This document shows positions 55,619-64,000 of a stretch of DNA of 64,000 nucleotides, in pieces. The position numbers were made by a program, and so were the translations under genes. A model generated the notes under the pieces. The model was not told the origin of the DNA, made no database searches, and was given only the letters and a program-made list of their open reading frames with translations. Numbering within the stretch: the stretch's first letter is position 1; every line of letters starts with the position of its first letter. Origin of the DNA: Sodalis glossinidius str. 'morsitans' (lineage in GTDB: Bacteria; Pseudomonadota; Gammaproteobacteria; Enterobacterales; Enterobacteriaceae); assembly GCF_000010085.1 (NCBI RefSeq), contig NC_007712.1:3534001-3598000 (forward strand), read 5' to 3'.

Positions 55619-56316
55619 CCCGGGCCCCCCGCAATCTCCGCGCCGGCACCCATATCGAGATATTGCAGAACCAGCCCTTGCGATAGCAGCGTCCAACCGT
55701 CGAGCATGACGAACAACACCAATTTTATCGGCACCGACAGGGTAATCGGGCTCATCATCATCATGCCCAACGCCAGCAAAACGCTGGAAATCAGCAGGTC
55801 CACCACCACAAAGGGAAGATACAGATAAAAGCCGATTCTGAAGGAGTCCTTGATTTCACTTAGCGCATAGGCAGGCAATAGCGCCAACATGGAGGGCGCA
55901 TGACCGGACGCGGGTGCGTCATGCGCAGCACCGCCGCCACCGTGAGCCCGATCGAAGAATTCAGTCAGGCGCGGGTCGGCGTATTTCTGCAGATAATGCC
56001 GGTAGGACTCCATGCTGTTTTCCAGAAATTCCAGCACCGAGGCGGCGCTGCCCAACGCCACCGGCTGCTCCTGGTAGGCATTATAGGCATCGCCGGCGAT
56101 AGGCCCCATGATAAACATCGCCAGCATCAGCGCGATACCGTTCAGAGTAAGGTTGGAAGGCACCTGCTGCAGGCCCAGAGCGTTGCGCACCATAACGAAG
56201 ACGATGGAGAATTTGATATAGCAGGTGCCGGAGGCAATGATAAAAGGCAATAGGGTTGCCAGTGCCAGAATCCCGATAAGTCCCATGTCGTTGGGCAGGT
56301 CGAGATTAGCGGTCAT
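55615..56316 (-). CDS. sctR: T3SS export gate protein SpaP (SctR)
   Basis: SctR builds the pentameric gate core. The 233-residue product (SpaP 224) has the conserved helices IASGTCYIKFSIVFVMVRNA and LGLQQVPSNLTLNGIALMLA, a periplasmic loop with QKYADPRLTEFFDRA and the second pair with LLPAYALSEIKDSFRIGFYL and LALGMMMMSPITLSVPIKLV. The loop contains an extra Gly/Ala/His-rich stretch (HGGGGAAHDAPASGHAPSM) that accounts for the larger size. Start and stop overlap sctQ and sctS. Confidence 0.96.
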   Translation of the reverse strand: MTANLDLPNDMGLIGILALATLLPFIIASGTCYIKFSIVFVMVRNALGLQQVPSNLTLNGIALMLAMFIMGPIAGDAYNAYQEQPVALGSAASVLEFLENSMESYRHYLQKYADPRLTEFFDRAHGGGGAAHDAPASGHAPSMLALLPAYALSEIKDSFRIGFYLYLPFVVVDLLISSVLLALGMMMMSPITLSVPIKLVLFVMLDGWTLLSQGLVLQYLDMGAGAEIAGGPG

Positions 56317-56713
56317 AACGGTTATCCAGCGACAACTCCATCAATTCCACGCCCAGACGATCTTCGAGTTGTACCAGTTCGCCGAGCGCCAGCAGATGGC
56401 CATTGGCGCGAATCTCGATATGTTTTTCACCCTCCGGATCCAACTCCAGCACCTTACCCTGGCGAAATTGCTGGATTTCCCCGAGCGACAGATAACGACG
56501 CTGCAAAATAAACTCCAGCGTTAGCGGCAGGTTAGCCAAAGGATCCGCCGCCGTATCATCCCCCAACGCTAACCGCCCCGTCGGGGTTGGCGCGGCGGCG
56601 GCAAGGCCATCGCGCACCTTTGGGTGCACCGCCGCGGCGCCGGAAGCATAATCGGGCAACGGGGAAATATGGCCTGCTGCCAGCGTGGCTTCATCGTTAT
56701 CATTGGGCTTCAT
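56306..56713 (-). CDS. Internal translation product SctQ-C
   Basis: Inside sctQ an ATG at 56713 (MKPNDNDEATLAAGHISPLP) is preceded, at nine bases, by a strong purine-rich ribosome-binding site (AGGAAGGA). It would give a 135-residue protein made only of the linker and the C-terminal SpoA domain. SctQ homologues such as SpaO, YscQ and Spa33 are known to make such a short form, which binds the long form; the well-placed signal here supports the same. The product itself is inferred. Confidence 0.75.
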   Translation of the reverse strand: MKPNDNDEATLAAGHISPLPDYASGAAAVHPKVRDGLAAAAPTPTGRLALGDDTAADPLANLPLTLEFILQRRYLSLGEIQQFRQGKVLELDPEGEKHIEIRANGHLLALGELVQLEDRLGVELMELSLDNRYDR

Positions 56714-57322
56714 GCTGATCTTTCCTTCCTGTTGTAAATAAAAACCGATCAAACGCCCCTGGCATTTCACTTGGCGGGTTACTCGCGAGATAAGCAAAAC
56801 ATCGCCGGACGCCAGCTGGTCACGCATCGCCGCCGAAAGGAGACTGCTGCCAATCACCCATTCCACGACCAAAGGTACGTCTGACAAGCAGGGCAGACCC
56901 GCAACGGGCATCTTGGGTAGCACCGCGTTAAAGTGTGTCAGCCAGACCGGACATTCGCGCGCCGGCAGACACAGGCAGGGGGCGTCGCCTGCCCGATAAT
57001 GCACAAGCGGACCGATCTCAAGGGCCTGGCCTGACAAAACCGACGGCTCGAAAGACAAGGGCTGGGGCATGGCCTCTATCAACGTCTGGATTTGGAGATC
57101 GCTGATGGCTTCGCGCGCCATCGATGCCAGCTGCGGACTGTGCCAAGCCAACCACTGGCGCGGATCAATGATCCCCCGCCAGTGCTCGTCGCCAATAGAC
57201 AAATAAACGCCTTCAGGTGGGCAGCGCAGACGGGCGGCCATGCCTTGGGCGTTCCATGCCGCCGACAGCCGCCGCCAGCGGCTGTCGGCGGGCGTCAGTC
57301 TGCGTAACCGAAATGCCTTCAC
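56306..57322 (-). CDS. sctQ: T3SS C-ring/sorting-platform protein SpaO (SctQ)
   Basis: SctQ forms the pods of the sorting platform. A GTG at 57322, overlapping the sctP stop (ACGTGA), starts a 339-residue protein (VKAFRLRRLTPADSRWRRLS), in line with SpaO (303). The N-terminal half has YLSIGDEHWRGIIDPRQWLA and a region like the first SpoA-type domain (VEWVIGSSLLSAAMRDQLAS). The C-terminal SpoA domain is clear (LPLTLEFILQRRYLSLGEIQ; ELDPEGEKHIEIRANGHLLA; LGELVQLEDRLGVELMELSL). A Gly/Ala/Pro-rich linker separates the halves. A second start inside the gene probably makes a short form (see 56306-56713). Confidence 0.92.
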   Translation of the reverse strand: MKAFRLRRLTPADSRWRRLSAAWNAQGMAARLRCPPEGVYLSIGDEHWRGIIDPRQWLAWHSPQLASMAREAISDLQIQTLIEAMPQPLSFEPSVLSGQALEIGPLVHYRAGDAPCLCLPARECPVWLTHFNAVLPKMPVAGLPCLSDVPLVVEWVIGSSLLSAAMRDQLASGDVLLISRVTRQVKCQGRLIGFYLQQEGKISMKPNDNDEATLAAGHISPLPDYASGAAAVHPKVRDGLAAAAPTPTGRLALGDDTAADPLANLPLTLEFILQRRYLSLGEIQQFRQGKVLELDPEGEKHIEIRANGHLLALGELVQLEDRLGVELMELSLDNRYDR

Positions 57323-58149
57323 GTCGGCGCCTCCGGCAGCGGCGGCGGTACTGCCGGAACATTCATCAGGCAAACGCCTGACGGCGCGCCATGAAGATGT
57401 GCCGTCAGGCGTTCCCTCATTTGATGGCTGGATGGGATCAGCCGGTACGCCCCTGCGTCATCCGCCGCCTGAATTTGAACGAACTCCCCTTCTTGGCCGC
57501 GAAAGCGGTAGATCCACTGCGTACCCACGACCGCCCTCTCCTGCCGCACAGGCGCCGACAAGATCTGCGGCTCACGCATCTGCGGTGTCTGTTGCTTCTG
57601 CCGACCGCGAACGCTTTTAGGTTCAGGGCGCTCGGCAAGCGCGGCAGACATCAGCAGCGGATCGGCAGCGCGCTGCAGCGTCAGCCACTGACTCTGCTCT
57701 AGCTCTCTGGTCAGAGCATTATTGAGGGTTTCCACCGCCAATCGCGGCTCCGACTGCACAACGGGCGCGCGCAGCTTACCCGCTCCGGGCGGATGCTGCC
57801 CAGTAGCATGGATGCGCAGAGGCAAGAGCGTCGATCGCGCCGTGCGTTGACCGCCGCCATACCGGAGCCCTTTGCCTGCCTCGGCCCTGCGCCACTGCGC
57901 CTTCAGTCGGTAAGGAGACGAGGACGTCTGTTCCCCCCATGCGGGCGGTAGTTCCTCCAGCGCAAGATCGTGCGTGGCGGCGTCCTGCCCCCACTGACGT
58001 TCCCCATCACCTGTCGACGGCAGCGCGCTGCGCTGCGCAGGATCCCCCCCCTCAGGCGATGAAGCGGAAACTCTCTCCTCCAGCGGCATTATGGCCGCGG
58101 ACACAGCCGTTGCCGACGGGCAGTCCTTTATCCTCGCGAGCGGTTCCAT
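57319..58149 (-). CDS. sctP: T3SS needle-length regulator (SpaN/InvJ, SctP)
   Basis: SctP is secreted and sets needle length. The 276-residue product is Gln/Arg/Pro-rich with little hydrophobic content, as expected of this poorly conserved family (InvJ 336). Recognisable is only the C-terminal part, with VGTQWIYRFRGQEGEFVQIQ and SHQMRERLTAHLHGAPSG, like the T3S4-type domain end. The call rests on position between sctO and sctQ, composition and these motifs. It overlaps both neighbours. Confidence 0.82.
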   Translation of the reverse strand: MEPLARIKDCPSATAVSAAIMPLEERVSASSPEGGDPAQRSALPSTGDGERQWGQDAATHDLALEELPPAWGEQTSSSPYRLKAQWRRAEAGKGLRYGGGQRTARSTLLPLRIHATGQHPPGAGKLRAPVVQSEPRLAVETLNNALTRELEQSQWLTLQRAADPLLMSAALAERPEPKSVRGRQKQQTPQMREPQILSAPVRQERAVVGTQWIYRFRGQEGEFVQIQAADDAGAYRLIPSSHQMRERLTAHLHGAPSGVCLMNVPAVPPPLPEAPT

Positions 58150-58589
58150 GTCATCATCTCCTCTGTTTCTGTCTCCTGACGGTACAATTGCGTTAGCCGA
58201 TGGGCGTGCCGCTGTCGCTCAAGCCAGCCATCGTATTTTTCCCGCTTACGGTCCCACACACGCCACTGGCAAAGCGCATCGCGCTGCTGCTTCTCCAGCG
58301 CCATCATCGCCTGCTCCAGCTGCCGCTGCTGTTCCGCCAACTGTCGACTTTCCTCGCGTCGGACCATCAACCGACGCTGGTGCAGCATCAAAGCACGGCG
58401 ATCGACGATCCCCTGTGGCCATGCAAGCGCCCTTTGCTGCACGACGTCCTGCTGCTGCTCCGCCAGCATCCTGAGCCGTGCGGCAAGCGTCTCCCTTTGC
58501 CGCGCCAGCGCCGCAAGAGTCGCCGTCAATGTCTGCCGGAGCTGCTCGCTATGCGCGCGAAGGCGTTCAATCTCACGCATCAAACGCAT
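58128..58589 (-). CDS. sctO: T3SS central stalk protein (SpaM/InvI, SctO)
   Basis: SctO is a FliJ-like coiled-coil stalk that sits in the ATPase ring. The 153-residue product (InvI 147) is almost entirely helical and charged, rich in Arg, Gln and Leu (HSEQLRQTLTATLAALARQR; LVRREESRQLAEQQRQLEQA; WRVWDRKREKYDGWLERQRH). It overlaps sctN at its start and sctP at its end. Identification is by order and coiled-coil character. Confidence 0.87.
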   Translation of the reverse strand: MRLMREIERLRAHSEQLRQTLTATLAALARQRETLAARLRMLAEQQQDVVQQRALAWPQGIVDRRALMLHQRRLMVRREESRQLAEQQRQLEQAMMALEKQQRDALCQWRVWDRKREKYDGWLERQRHAHRLTQLYRQETETEEMMTWNRSRG

Positions 58590-59868
58590 GCATTAACCTC
58601 AGCGTCTGGCCAAATTCCTCCGCCTGGTCGGCGTCTTGACGCAGAAAATCCCATAGCGCCTGTTTTTGGGCATGCGCCCGGTCATTTTCCGCATTATCGC
58701 CAAGGCGATATTCCCCTAAATCAATCAGAGTCTGCATCTCTTCCAGCCGGGTCAGCAGCCCGCGCATAGCGCCGGCCAGCGCCTGCTGTCGGGCATCCGT
58801 CACCTGCCCTGCCACGCGGCTGGCGCTGTGCAGAATATCGATAGCGGGATAGTGACTCGCCGCCGACAGCTTACGACTTAGATAAATATGGCCGTCGAGA
58901 ATCGAGCGGATTTCGTCGGCGATCGGGTCAGGTTCATCATCCCCTTCCAACAACACCGTATAAAACGCGGTGATACTGCCGGAGAGGCTGTTGCCCGGCC
59001 GCTCCAGAACGCGGGGTAGCGCGTCGAATACCGAAGCGGGGTAACCTCTCCTGGCCGGCGCTTCCCCCGCGGCGAGTGCCACATCCCGCAGCGCACGGGC
59101 AAAACGGGTCAGGGAATCGAGGAACAGCACAACCCGTCGGCCTTGATCGCGAAAGTACTCGGCCACCGTTGTCGCCACCAGTGCGGCATTGCATCGTTCC
59201 AGTGAGGCGTAGTTGGAGGTGGCGTATACCAGCACACATTGATGCCGGCGGGGGGAATGGCGCAACGTCTCGACGAATTCGGTCACCTCGCGCCCCCTCT
59301 CACCCACCAGGCCGATCACGAACACCTCGGCGTCGGACTGGGCAATCAGTTGATGCATAAGCATGGTTTTGCCGCAGCCGGCGGAGGAAAAAATACCGAC
59401 TCGCTGTCCGATGCCGCAGGTCAACAACCCATCAAACGCGCGAATACCGGTGATAAATGGCTGTCGCACCCCTGCACGCTGTCGATAATCGGGCGCGGGC
59501 GCATCAATGGCGCGCCATTCCCTGTTACAACGGACCGGCGGCGGCGCCAGGCGCTCGCTTATCCGTCCCGAGGGTTGGATGATGGTGCCGAGCAACGCGT
59601 CGCCCACTTCCACCCGCAGCGGGCCGCCGGTGGGATGGAGTAATATCTCCCGGGACAGGCCATGAGCGGCGCCGATAAGGCTAAGCACCGTCCGCTCATG
59701 GTGGAACCCCAACACCTGCGCGTGGGCGATGACCTCGCGCGAACGCCAATGACGGCGGATCTCGCAGATCTCGCCCACCGCCACCTCCGGCAGTGCCGCC
59801 TCAATAATAGGCCCTGACAAACGCAGGGGAAGCGCCTGCCGTCGCAGCATTCGCAGCGGCCGTTCCAT
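58573..59868 (-). CDS. sctN: T3SS ATPase InvC (SctN)
   Basis: SctN is the hexameric ATPase that unfolds substrates and strips chaperones. The 431-residue product (InvC 431) contains the Walker A loop SSAGCGKT at 161-168 with a preceding CGIGQRVGIF, the Walker B strand VVLFLD at 246-251 within RRVVLFLDSLTRFARALRDV, GSITAFYTVLLEGDDEPDP and the C-terminal helical domain (GLLTRLEEMQTLIDLGEYRL). All ATPase motifs are intact, unlike flagellar FliI. It abuts the chaperone gene upstream (59869) and overlaps sctO. Confidence 0.96.
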   Translation of the reverse strand: MERPLRMLRRQALPLRLSGPIIEAALPEVAVGEICEIRRHWRSREVIAHAQVLGFHHERTVLSLIGAAHGLSREILLHPTGGPLRVEVGDALLGTIIQPSGRISERLAPPPVRCNREWRAIDAPAPDYRQRAGVRQPFITGIRAFDGLLTCGIGQRVGIFSSAGCGKTMLMHQLIAQSDAEVFVIGLVGERGREVTEFVETLRHSPRRHQCVLVYATSNYASLERCNAALVATTVAEYFRDQGRRVVLFLDSLTRFARALRDVALAAGEAPARRGYPASVFDALPRVLERPGNSLSGSITAFYTVLLEGDDEPDPIADEIRSILDGHIYLSRKLSAASHYPAIDILHSASRVAGQVTDARQQALAGAMRGLLTRLEEMQTLIDLGEYRLGDNAENDRAHAQKQALWDFLRQDADQAEEFGQTLRLMHAFDA

Positions 59869-60270
59869 TCAGCGCAACACCTTGGTGAAGCGTTCCAAAC
59901 GCTCGAAAAAACCGCTAAGCGCGCTGGCGAAATTTTGCTTGTTCTCCAGGCACCAGGGTTGCAGTAGCGCTTTAAGCTCCAGATAACCCTCATTTTCAGC
60001 CAGCGAAAAATGCCCGCCGCGAATATACTCCGCACCTTCGAGCAGATCTTTTAACAATTTGTACGAGCATTGTTCAATGAGGGTTTCCTGGTAATCCGCG
60101 ATGCGCGACCAAAGCCAGATATCGTCATCGCTGCTGCTGATATAAATACTTGGCATGTCATTAAAGTCTAGCGCAATCGTGGAATGGCTGTCGAAACTCC
60201 CCAGTAAACTGGGATCACAGCCGCTGTCCAGCAGCGCCTCACGCACCAATGCCGCAATATCAACGTACAT
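59869..60270 (-). CDS. T3SS class IB chaperone, InvB/SpaK/YsaK-like
   Basis: The 133-residue acidic protein (InvB 135) sits between sctV and sctN, exactly where SPI-1 and Mxi-Spa loci encode InvB/Spa15. Typical text is VREALLDSGCDPSLLGSFDS, FNDMPSIYISSSDDDIWLWS and EGAEYIRGGHFSLAENEGYL, as in the dimeric alpha/beta effector chaperones. Such proteins serve several effectors, so at least some secreted clients should exist elsewhere in the genome. It ends at the base before the sctN start. Confidence 0.88.
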   Translation of the reverse strand: MYVDIAALVREALLDSGCDPSLLGSFDSHSTIALDFNDMPSIYISSSDDDIWLWSRIADYQETLIEQCSYKLLKDLLEGAEYIRGGHFSLAENEGYLELKALLQPWCLENKQNFASALSGFFERLERFTKVLR

Positions 60271-60287
60271 GTCGTTTTCCTCTTGGT

Positions 60288-62285
60288 TTAAATTGTTTTG
60301 ATGACATTTACGGTAACGCTTTCCGTTAATTCACCGAATGACAGCACTTCAAGATCGCGAAAACGATGTTGAATAAGGGACTTGATAAAACGTCGAATAT
60401 CCGCCGCCGCCAACAGGACGATATCGCGCTGAGCGATGGGCAAGCTTTCCAGGGCGGAGGTAAACAGCTCCATCAATTCTTCCGACACCTGAGGACCGAG
60501 ATTGAGAAAGGTGCCCGCTGAAGTGGTGTGAAGGCTGTCACGCAGCGTCTCCTCCACCTCAGACGACAACATGATCACCCTCAACAGATTATCGGCGGCG
60601 AATTGGTGACAGATATAGCGCGCCAGCGCGCAGCGTACGTGCTCCACCAGGGCGGACACATCTTTTTCCCGTGGCGCCCACAGGGCCATCGCCTCCATAA
60701 TGAGTTTCAAGTGACGGATGGAGATACGCTCCATCAACAGCCGCTGCAGCAGTTCGGCAATGCGCTGTACCGTCGCGTGGCGCAACACTTCCTTGAGCAA
60801 ATCTGGCGCGTGGCTTTCCATTTGGTCCAGCAGGTGCTTAGTTTCCTGCACGCCGAAAAATTCGTTGACGTGGTGAGTCAGCATCACCGCGAAACAGTGA
60901 TAAAGTTCATCTACCGCCGGCCGTAGCACGCACCCCGTGGCAAGCAGCCTCTCACGATCGTCAAGCGCCGCCCAGACCGCTTCCTGCTCCTGATGTAATG
61001 TCACGTCGGGCGGACAGGGACGATCGCCGGGTATCACGCGGCGCAGCATATCGAAATGGAGGGTGAACACATCAGCGCGAATTTCATTGAGCACCACCAC
61101 CACCGTCCGATCGTCCGTGTGTTCACAAGGACACAGCATCAGGGGTGGCAACGCGACGCCAAAGTCGATGAGGAACTGCCCGCGCAGCCGTTCGCACAAT
61201 TGCTCTTTTTCCAACCGGGCGTAATTGGCGCGCGACACCTGCAGGATCACGGCCAGCGCCTCGGGCATTATCCGTTCCGGATAGCCGCCGGCGTAATCTG
61301 CCGCCGCCGGCAGCGGGACGACGCGGGTCTGCCGCTGGCGCATTAGCAGCAATGTGCCGAGCGCCATGGCCAGCATGACGAACACCGGCAGAGGGAAACC
61401 CGGCAGCATGCCGATGGATAAGGCCAGTACAGCGGTGACCAGCAGCACGAAGGGATTCCCGAGCAATTGCTGCATGATATTACGGCCCAGATTGTCGCCA
61501 TCGCCGTTGACACGGGTGACGATGAGGCCTGCGCTGATTGAGATCAGCAAAGCCGGGATCTGGCCGACCAGACCGTCGCCGATAGTCAGCAGGGTGAAGG
61601 TGGACAGCGCCTGGGACAGATCCATGTGATGTTGGTTCATTCCCACCGCGATACCGCCGATAAAGTTGACGAAGGCGACGATAATACTGGCGATGGCGTC
61701 GCCCTTGATAAATTTCATTGCACCGTCGAAGGCGCCGTAGAGCTGGCTTTCACGCTCCAGTACGCTGCGCCGTTGCCGGGCCCCTTCGGCGTCAATCACA
61801 CCACCGCGCAAGTCGGCGTCAATGCTCATCTGCTTGCCGGGCATGCCGTCCAGACAAAAGCGCGCGGCCACCTCGGCGACGCGCTCCGATCCTTTGGTGA
61901 TGACGATAAACTGCACCACGGTCACGATGGCAAAAATGACAAACCCGACGACGAGATTATCGCCAATCACAAACTGGCCGAAGGTGGCAATGATCTCGCC
62001 CGCGTCGGCGTCGGTCAGGATAAGTCGGCTGGTGCTTATCGTCAGCGCCAGTCTGAACAGGGTTGTTATGAGCAGCACGGCAGGAAAAGTGGAGAAGCTC
62101 AGGATGCGATCGATGTAAAACGCGCCAATGAAGACCAGCATGGCGATGACGATATTCAGGCCAATAAGAAAATCCACCAGATAAGCTGGAAGAGGAATTA
62201 TTATCATAAAAATTATTGTAATAACCAGCACAAGAATTAATAATTCTGGACGATAATAAATGTGGTTTAAAAATCTATTAAGCAC
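60288..62285 (-). CDS. sctV: T3SS export gate protein InvA (SctV)
   Basis: SctV is the nonameric gate that selects substrates. The 665-residue product (InvA 685) begins with GTG at 62285, then eight membrane helices with the FHIPEP-type region (VVQFIVITKGSERVAEVAAR; FCLDGMPGKQMSIDADLRGG; TLLTIGDGLVGQIPALLISI). The cytoplasmic half has DFGVALPPLMLCPCE-type text, the LTHHVNEFFGVQETKHLLDQ helix and the C-terminal SD3/SD4 domains (ADIRRFIKSLIQHRFRDLEV). It is complete. The flagellar FlhA at 25880-27516 is a pseudogene. Confidence 0.96.
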   Translation of the reverse strand: MLNRFLNHIYYRPELLILVLVITIIFMIIIPLPAYLVDFLIGLNIVIAMLVFIGAFYIDRILSFSTFPAVLLITTLFRLALTISTSRLILTDADAGEIIATFGQFVIGDNLVVGFVIFAIVTVVQFIVITKGSERVAEVAARFCLDGMPGKQMSIDADLRGGVIDAEGARQRRSVLERESQLYGAFDGAMKFIKGDAIASIIVAFVNFIGGIAVGMNQHHMDLSQALSTFTLLTIGDGLVGQIPALLISISAGLIVTRVNGDGDNLGRNIMQQLLGNPFVLLVTAVLALSIGMLPGFPLPVFVMLAMALGTLLLMRQRQTRVVPLPAAADYAGGYPERIMPEALAVILQVSRANYARLEKEQLCERLRGQFLIDFGVALPPLMLCPCEHTDDRTVVVVLNEIRADVFTLHFDMLRRVIPGDRPCPPDVTLHQEQEAVWAALDDRERLLATGCVLRPAVDELYHCFAVMLTHHVNEFFGVQETKHLLDQMESHAPDLLKEVLRHATVQRIAELLQRLLMERISIRHLKLIMEAMALWAPREKDVSALVEHVRCALARYICHQFAADNLLRVIMLSSEVEETLRDSLHTTSAGTFLNLGPQVSEELMELFTSALESLPIAQRDIVLLAAADIRRFIKSLIQHRFRDLEVLSFGELTESVTVNVIKTI

Positions 62286-62666
62286 GTGAATAATCCATTT
62301 CGTTCAGCCAGATAGATATCAAATAAAGACACGATGACCGCCATTCGATATTCCCCGCAGCCGGCAACGCTTTGCTCAAAATCCCCCCTGCGCGTTTCCA
62401 ACAGCATTTATGTTCTTATAAAAATTAATAATATGCATGATCAACATTTACAGCGACCGAGGAAATAAATAAAAGGAGACGATCTCATTTCCGGCCGTGG
62501 TACGGGCTTTAATCAGGCTATGCGACAATATCGGGCCACAACAGAGGATATGCCTTGTTCATATTAACCACATTTACTCACCGCCGGGTAAACCAGCGCC
62601 CATATTCTCAGCTAATAAGAATTTTCATCGTAGCGTGATCCAGCAATCAGAGCATTATTTTGCCGG
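62286..62666. other. Intergenic region where the gatekeeper gene (sctW/invE) is expected
   Basis: SPI-1-type loci have invE between invG and invA. Here about 380 bases with no open frame of that kind separate sctC and sctV. An AGGAGA-like purine stretch and AT-rich DNA occur near 62410-62480. A promoter for sctV and the genes downstream may lie here. No gatekeeper relic was recognised with confidence. Confidence 0.55.
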
Positions 62667-64000
62667 TCAGTGCTGGCTGGCAAGATAATTATCGGCCCAG
62701 TCCTTCAGTGTGCCTTCATGGCTGCGCGCAGTAGCAGTAATTGAACGGGCAAACGCGGCGGCGTCTTGCTGCAGCGGCTCAGAAATTTCCCGCGGCTGGA
62801 TGAGAAAAACCCTGACCATATTGGCCTGTTTATCGATGCGGTGGCGAAACAGCCCGCCAATCAGCGGTATCGACCCGAGACCGGGTAACCGGGCGCGGTT
62901 ACCCCTGAGCTCATCGCGGGTGTAGCCGCCAATCAGCAGGCTTTTTCCCCGCGGCACGCGCGCGACCGTACTGATATGGGTCCGGCCCACTTCCGGCAGG
63001 TCGTCAGAGCCGGGATTACTCTGCCGCCGGGAGACCTCGCCGCCGTCTTCGATGGTCAACACCATCTCAATTTGATCGTCGCCGGAAAACCGCGGCAGGA
63101 CGCTTATCATGGTACCGTAGGTCACTTCGCGCAGCTCCACGCTGCGTTCTCCCAGAAGCCGAGTATAAAAGGTCCTGTTGTTATCGAAAATCGCCGGCAC
63201 ATTTTCCTGGGTCAGGATAATCGGCCGCGAGACAATGTTGGCGCGGTGTTTCCGCGCCAGCGCCAATATGGAGGCGACAAACCGCGTACCGTCCAGCGCG
63301 CTATAGGATCCCTGATTGAGCGTGACGCCCCCGCGCTGGCCAATGCGGGCGCCGCCCTGCCAATTGATGCCGAATTGATCAAGATCGCTCTTTTCCAAAT
63401 CAATTATCCATAACGATAACTCCACGTGGCGCTTCGGTATATCCAGTGAACGCACCAGATTGCGCACGAATTGGACCTGGCGGCCGGTACCCTTGACCAG
63501 CAGGCTGTTATTGCTGGGATTGGCAATCACCTGTACAGGCCACAGCGGCAGCGGTTCCACATCCTGTTCCGCGCGCACCTCCGCTACAGGCAACAGGGCC
63601 TCAGCCGGCGTCAGCGGGGCAGGAACGTCAGCCACCGCCGATCGCCCTTCCCGCCTCATCAGCCGCTCTATCACCGTGGCGATACCGGGAATGGTCACCT
63701 TTTCGCCGCGCAAGGCATAATAACGATCGCCGACAAAGGTGTAGCTTAGCGGGATAACCTCGGCCTGCTCGCGATCGTGTATTCCATCCGGTTCCTTATC
63801 CAGCAGGCGGGCTGCGTTTTCCACCAGTTCGACATACATCGGCGGGCCTGAAAGATAAAGGAGTCGTCCGCCGGGATCCCCCCGCAGCGGATAGCGCGGG
63901 TCATGCAGCTGGGCCTGCTGCAAAAAATGACGCAGCGCCGCCGGCAAGATCGTACGCAGCGCCACCACCGCGTGACGCGTTTCACTGGCGTCATAGATAT
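62667..64000 (-). CDS. sctC: T3SS outer-membrane secretin InvG (SctC), 5' end outside the window
   Basis: The frame is open from the right edge to 62667, giving at least 444 residues of a secretin (InvG 562); the signal peptide and first N-domain are beyond the window. Seen are the N1-type domain (GGRLLYLSGPPMYVELVENA; IPLSYTFVGDRYYALRGEKV), the N3-type domain (VQVIANPSNNSLLVKGTGRQ) and the secretin channel: DLEKSDLDQFGINWQGGARI, IVSRPIILTQENVPAIFDNN, VARVPRGKSLLIGGYTRDEL and LPGLGSIPLIGGLFRHR. The short C-terminal S-domain (LKDWADNYLASQH), where a pilotin would bind, is present. Intact as far as visible. Confidence 0.95.
   Translation of the reverse strand, partial: IYDASETRHAVVALRTILPAALRHFLQQAQLHDPRYPLRGDPGGRLLYLSGPPMYVELVENAARLLDKEPDGIHDREQAEVIPLSYTFVGDRYYALRGEKVTIPGIATVIERLMRREGRSAVADVPAPLTPAEALLPVAEVRAEQDVEPLPLWPVQVIANPSNNSLLVKGTGRQVQFVRNLVRSLDIPKRHVELSLWIIDLEKSDLDQFGINWQGGARIGQRGGVTLNQGSYSALDGTRFVASILALARKHRANIVSRPIILTQENVPAIFDNNRTFYTRLLGERSVELREVTYGTMISVLPRFSGDDQIEMVLTIEDGGEVSRRQSNPGSDDLPEVGRTHISTVARVPRGKSLLIGGYTRDELRGNRARLPGLGSIPLIGGLFRHRIDKQANMVRVFLIQPREISEPLQQDAAAFARSITATARSHEGTLKDWADNYLASQH

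Noticed and set aside
1..64000. CRISPR array, tRNA or rRNA genes
   Set aside because: No regularly spaced repeats with unique spacers, no cloverleaf-type tRNA sequence and no rRNA signature were noticed on reading.

Overview
The window looks like the chromosome of a recently host-restricted enterobacterium, most likely a Sodalis-type insect symbiont. That is inferred from gene content: an enteric flagellar/chemotaxis locus and an Inv/Mxi-Spa (SPI-1/Ysa) type III secretion system lie together in moderately GC-rich DNA full of young, readable pseudogenes. Genus and strain were not tested by any search.

Layout. (1) 1-10.8 kb is almost entirely wreckage: a D-erythronate dehydrogenase-like tail, a truncated MFS transporter, a truncated T3SS needle-tip (IpaD/SipD-like) gene, and a degraded peptide-metabolism island (CocE-like hydrolase, ABC permease, gamma-glutamyltransferase, alpha/beta hydrolase, two oligopeptide-binding proteins, M28 peptidase), then IclR, aldehyde dehydrogenase and LysR fragments. 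Many neighbours are fused to each other by deletions. (2) 10.8-38.0 kb is one flagellar/chemotaxis locus: fliI-J-K-L-M-N-O-P-Q-R (+), flgL-K-J-G-F-E-D-C-B (-), flgA-M-N (+), flhE-A-B, cheZ-Y-B-R, an MCP, cheW-A, motB-A, flhC-D (-). Intact are fliL-R, flgM, flgN, flhC and flhD; flgB and cheW are nearly so. Everything else is broken, often as chimeras (fliJ/fliK, flgD/flgE, cheB/cheY/cheZ, two MCPs). fliE-H and flgH-I are absent. Three sigma-28-type promoters and a CRP-like site upstream of flhDC survive. (3) 38.0-39.7 kb is long, AT-rich and without recognised genes; arsC follows. (4) 40.5-43.0 kb holds a MarT/CadC-like membrane regulator and a FidL-like partner; an IS256-family element sits inside the regulator and both genes carry other lesions. 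(5) 43.6-48.6 kb has a broken phosphotransferase, a broken aminotransferase, an intact GT39-type membrane glycosyltransferase, intact yajD and a lipoprotein gene. (6) 48.7-64.0 kb is a compact, apparently intact SPI-1-family T3SS, all on the minus strand: SctC (cut by the window edge), SctV, an InvB-like chaperone, SctN-O-P-Q-R-S-T-U, a SicA-like chaperone, then SctD-F-I-J, OrgA (SctK) and OrgB (SctL).

Together: motility has been lost (filament, hook, rod, stator, chemotaxis and the flagellar FliI/FlhA/FlhB export parts are dead), while the virulence-type injectisome core has been kept, with start/stop overlaps preserved. The usual gatekeeper (SctW) and translocators (SctE/SctB/SctA) are absent from the visible part of the T3SS locus; the only tip-protein gene seen is the broken one near position 1000. 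FlhDC and FlgM remain intact although most of their flagellar targets are dead, so residual regulatory roles or incomplete decay are both possible.
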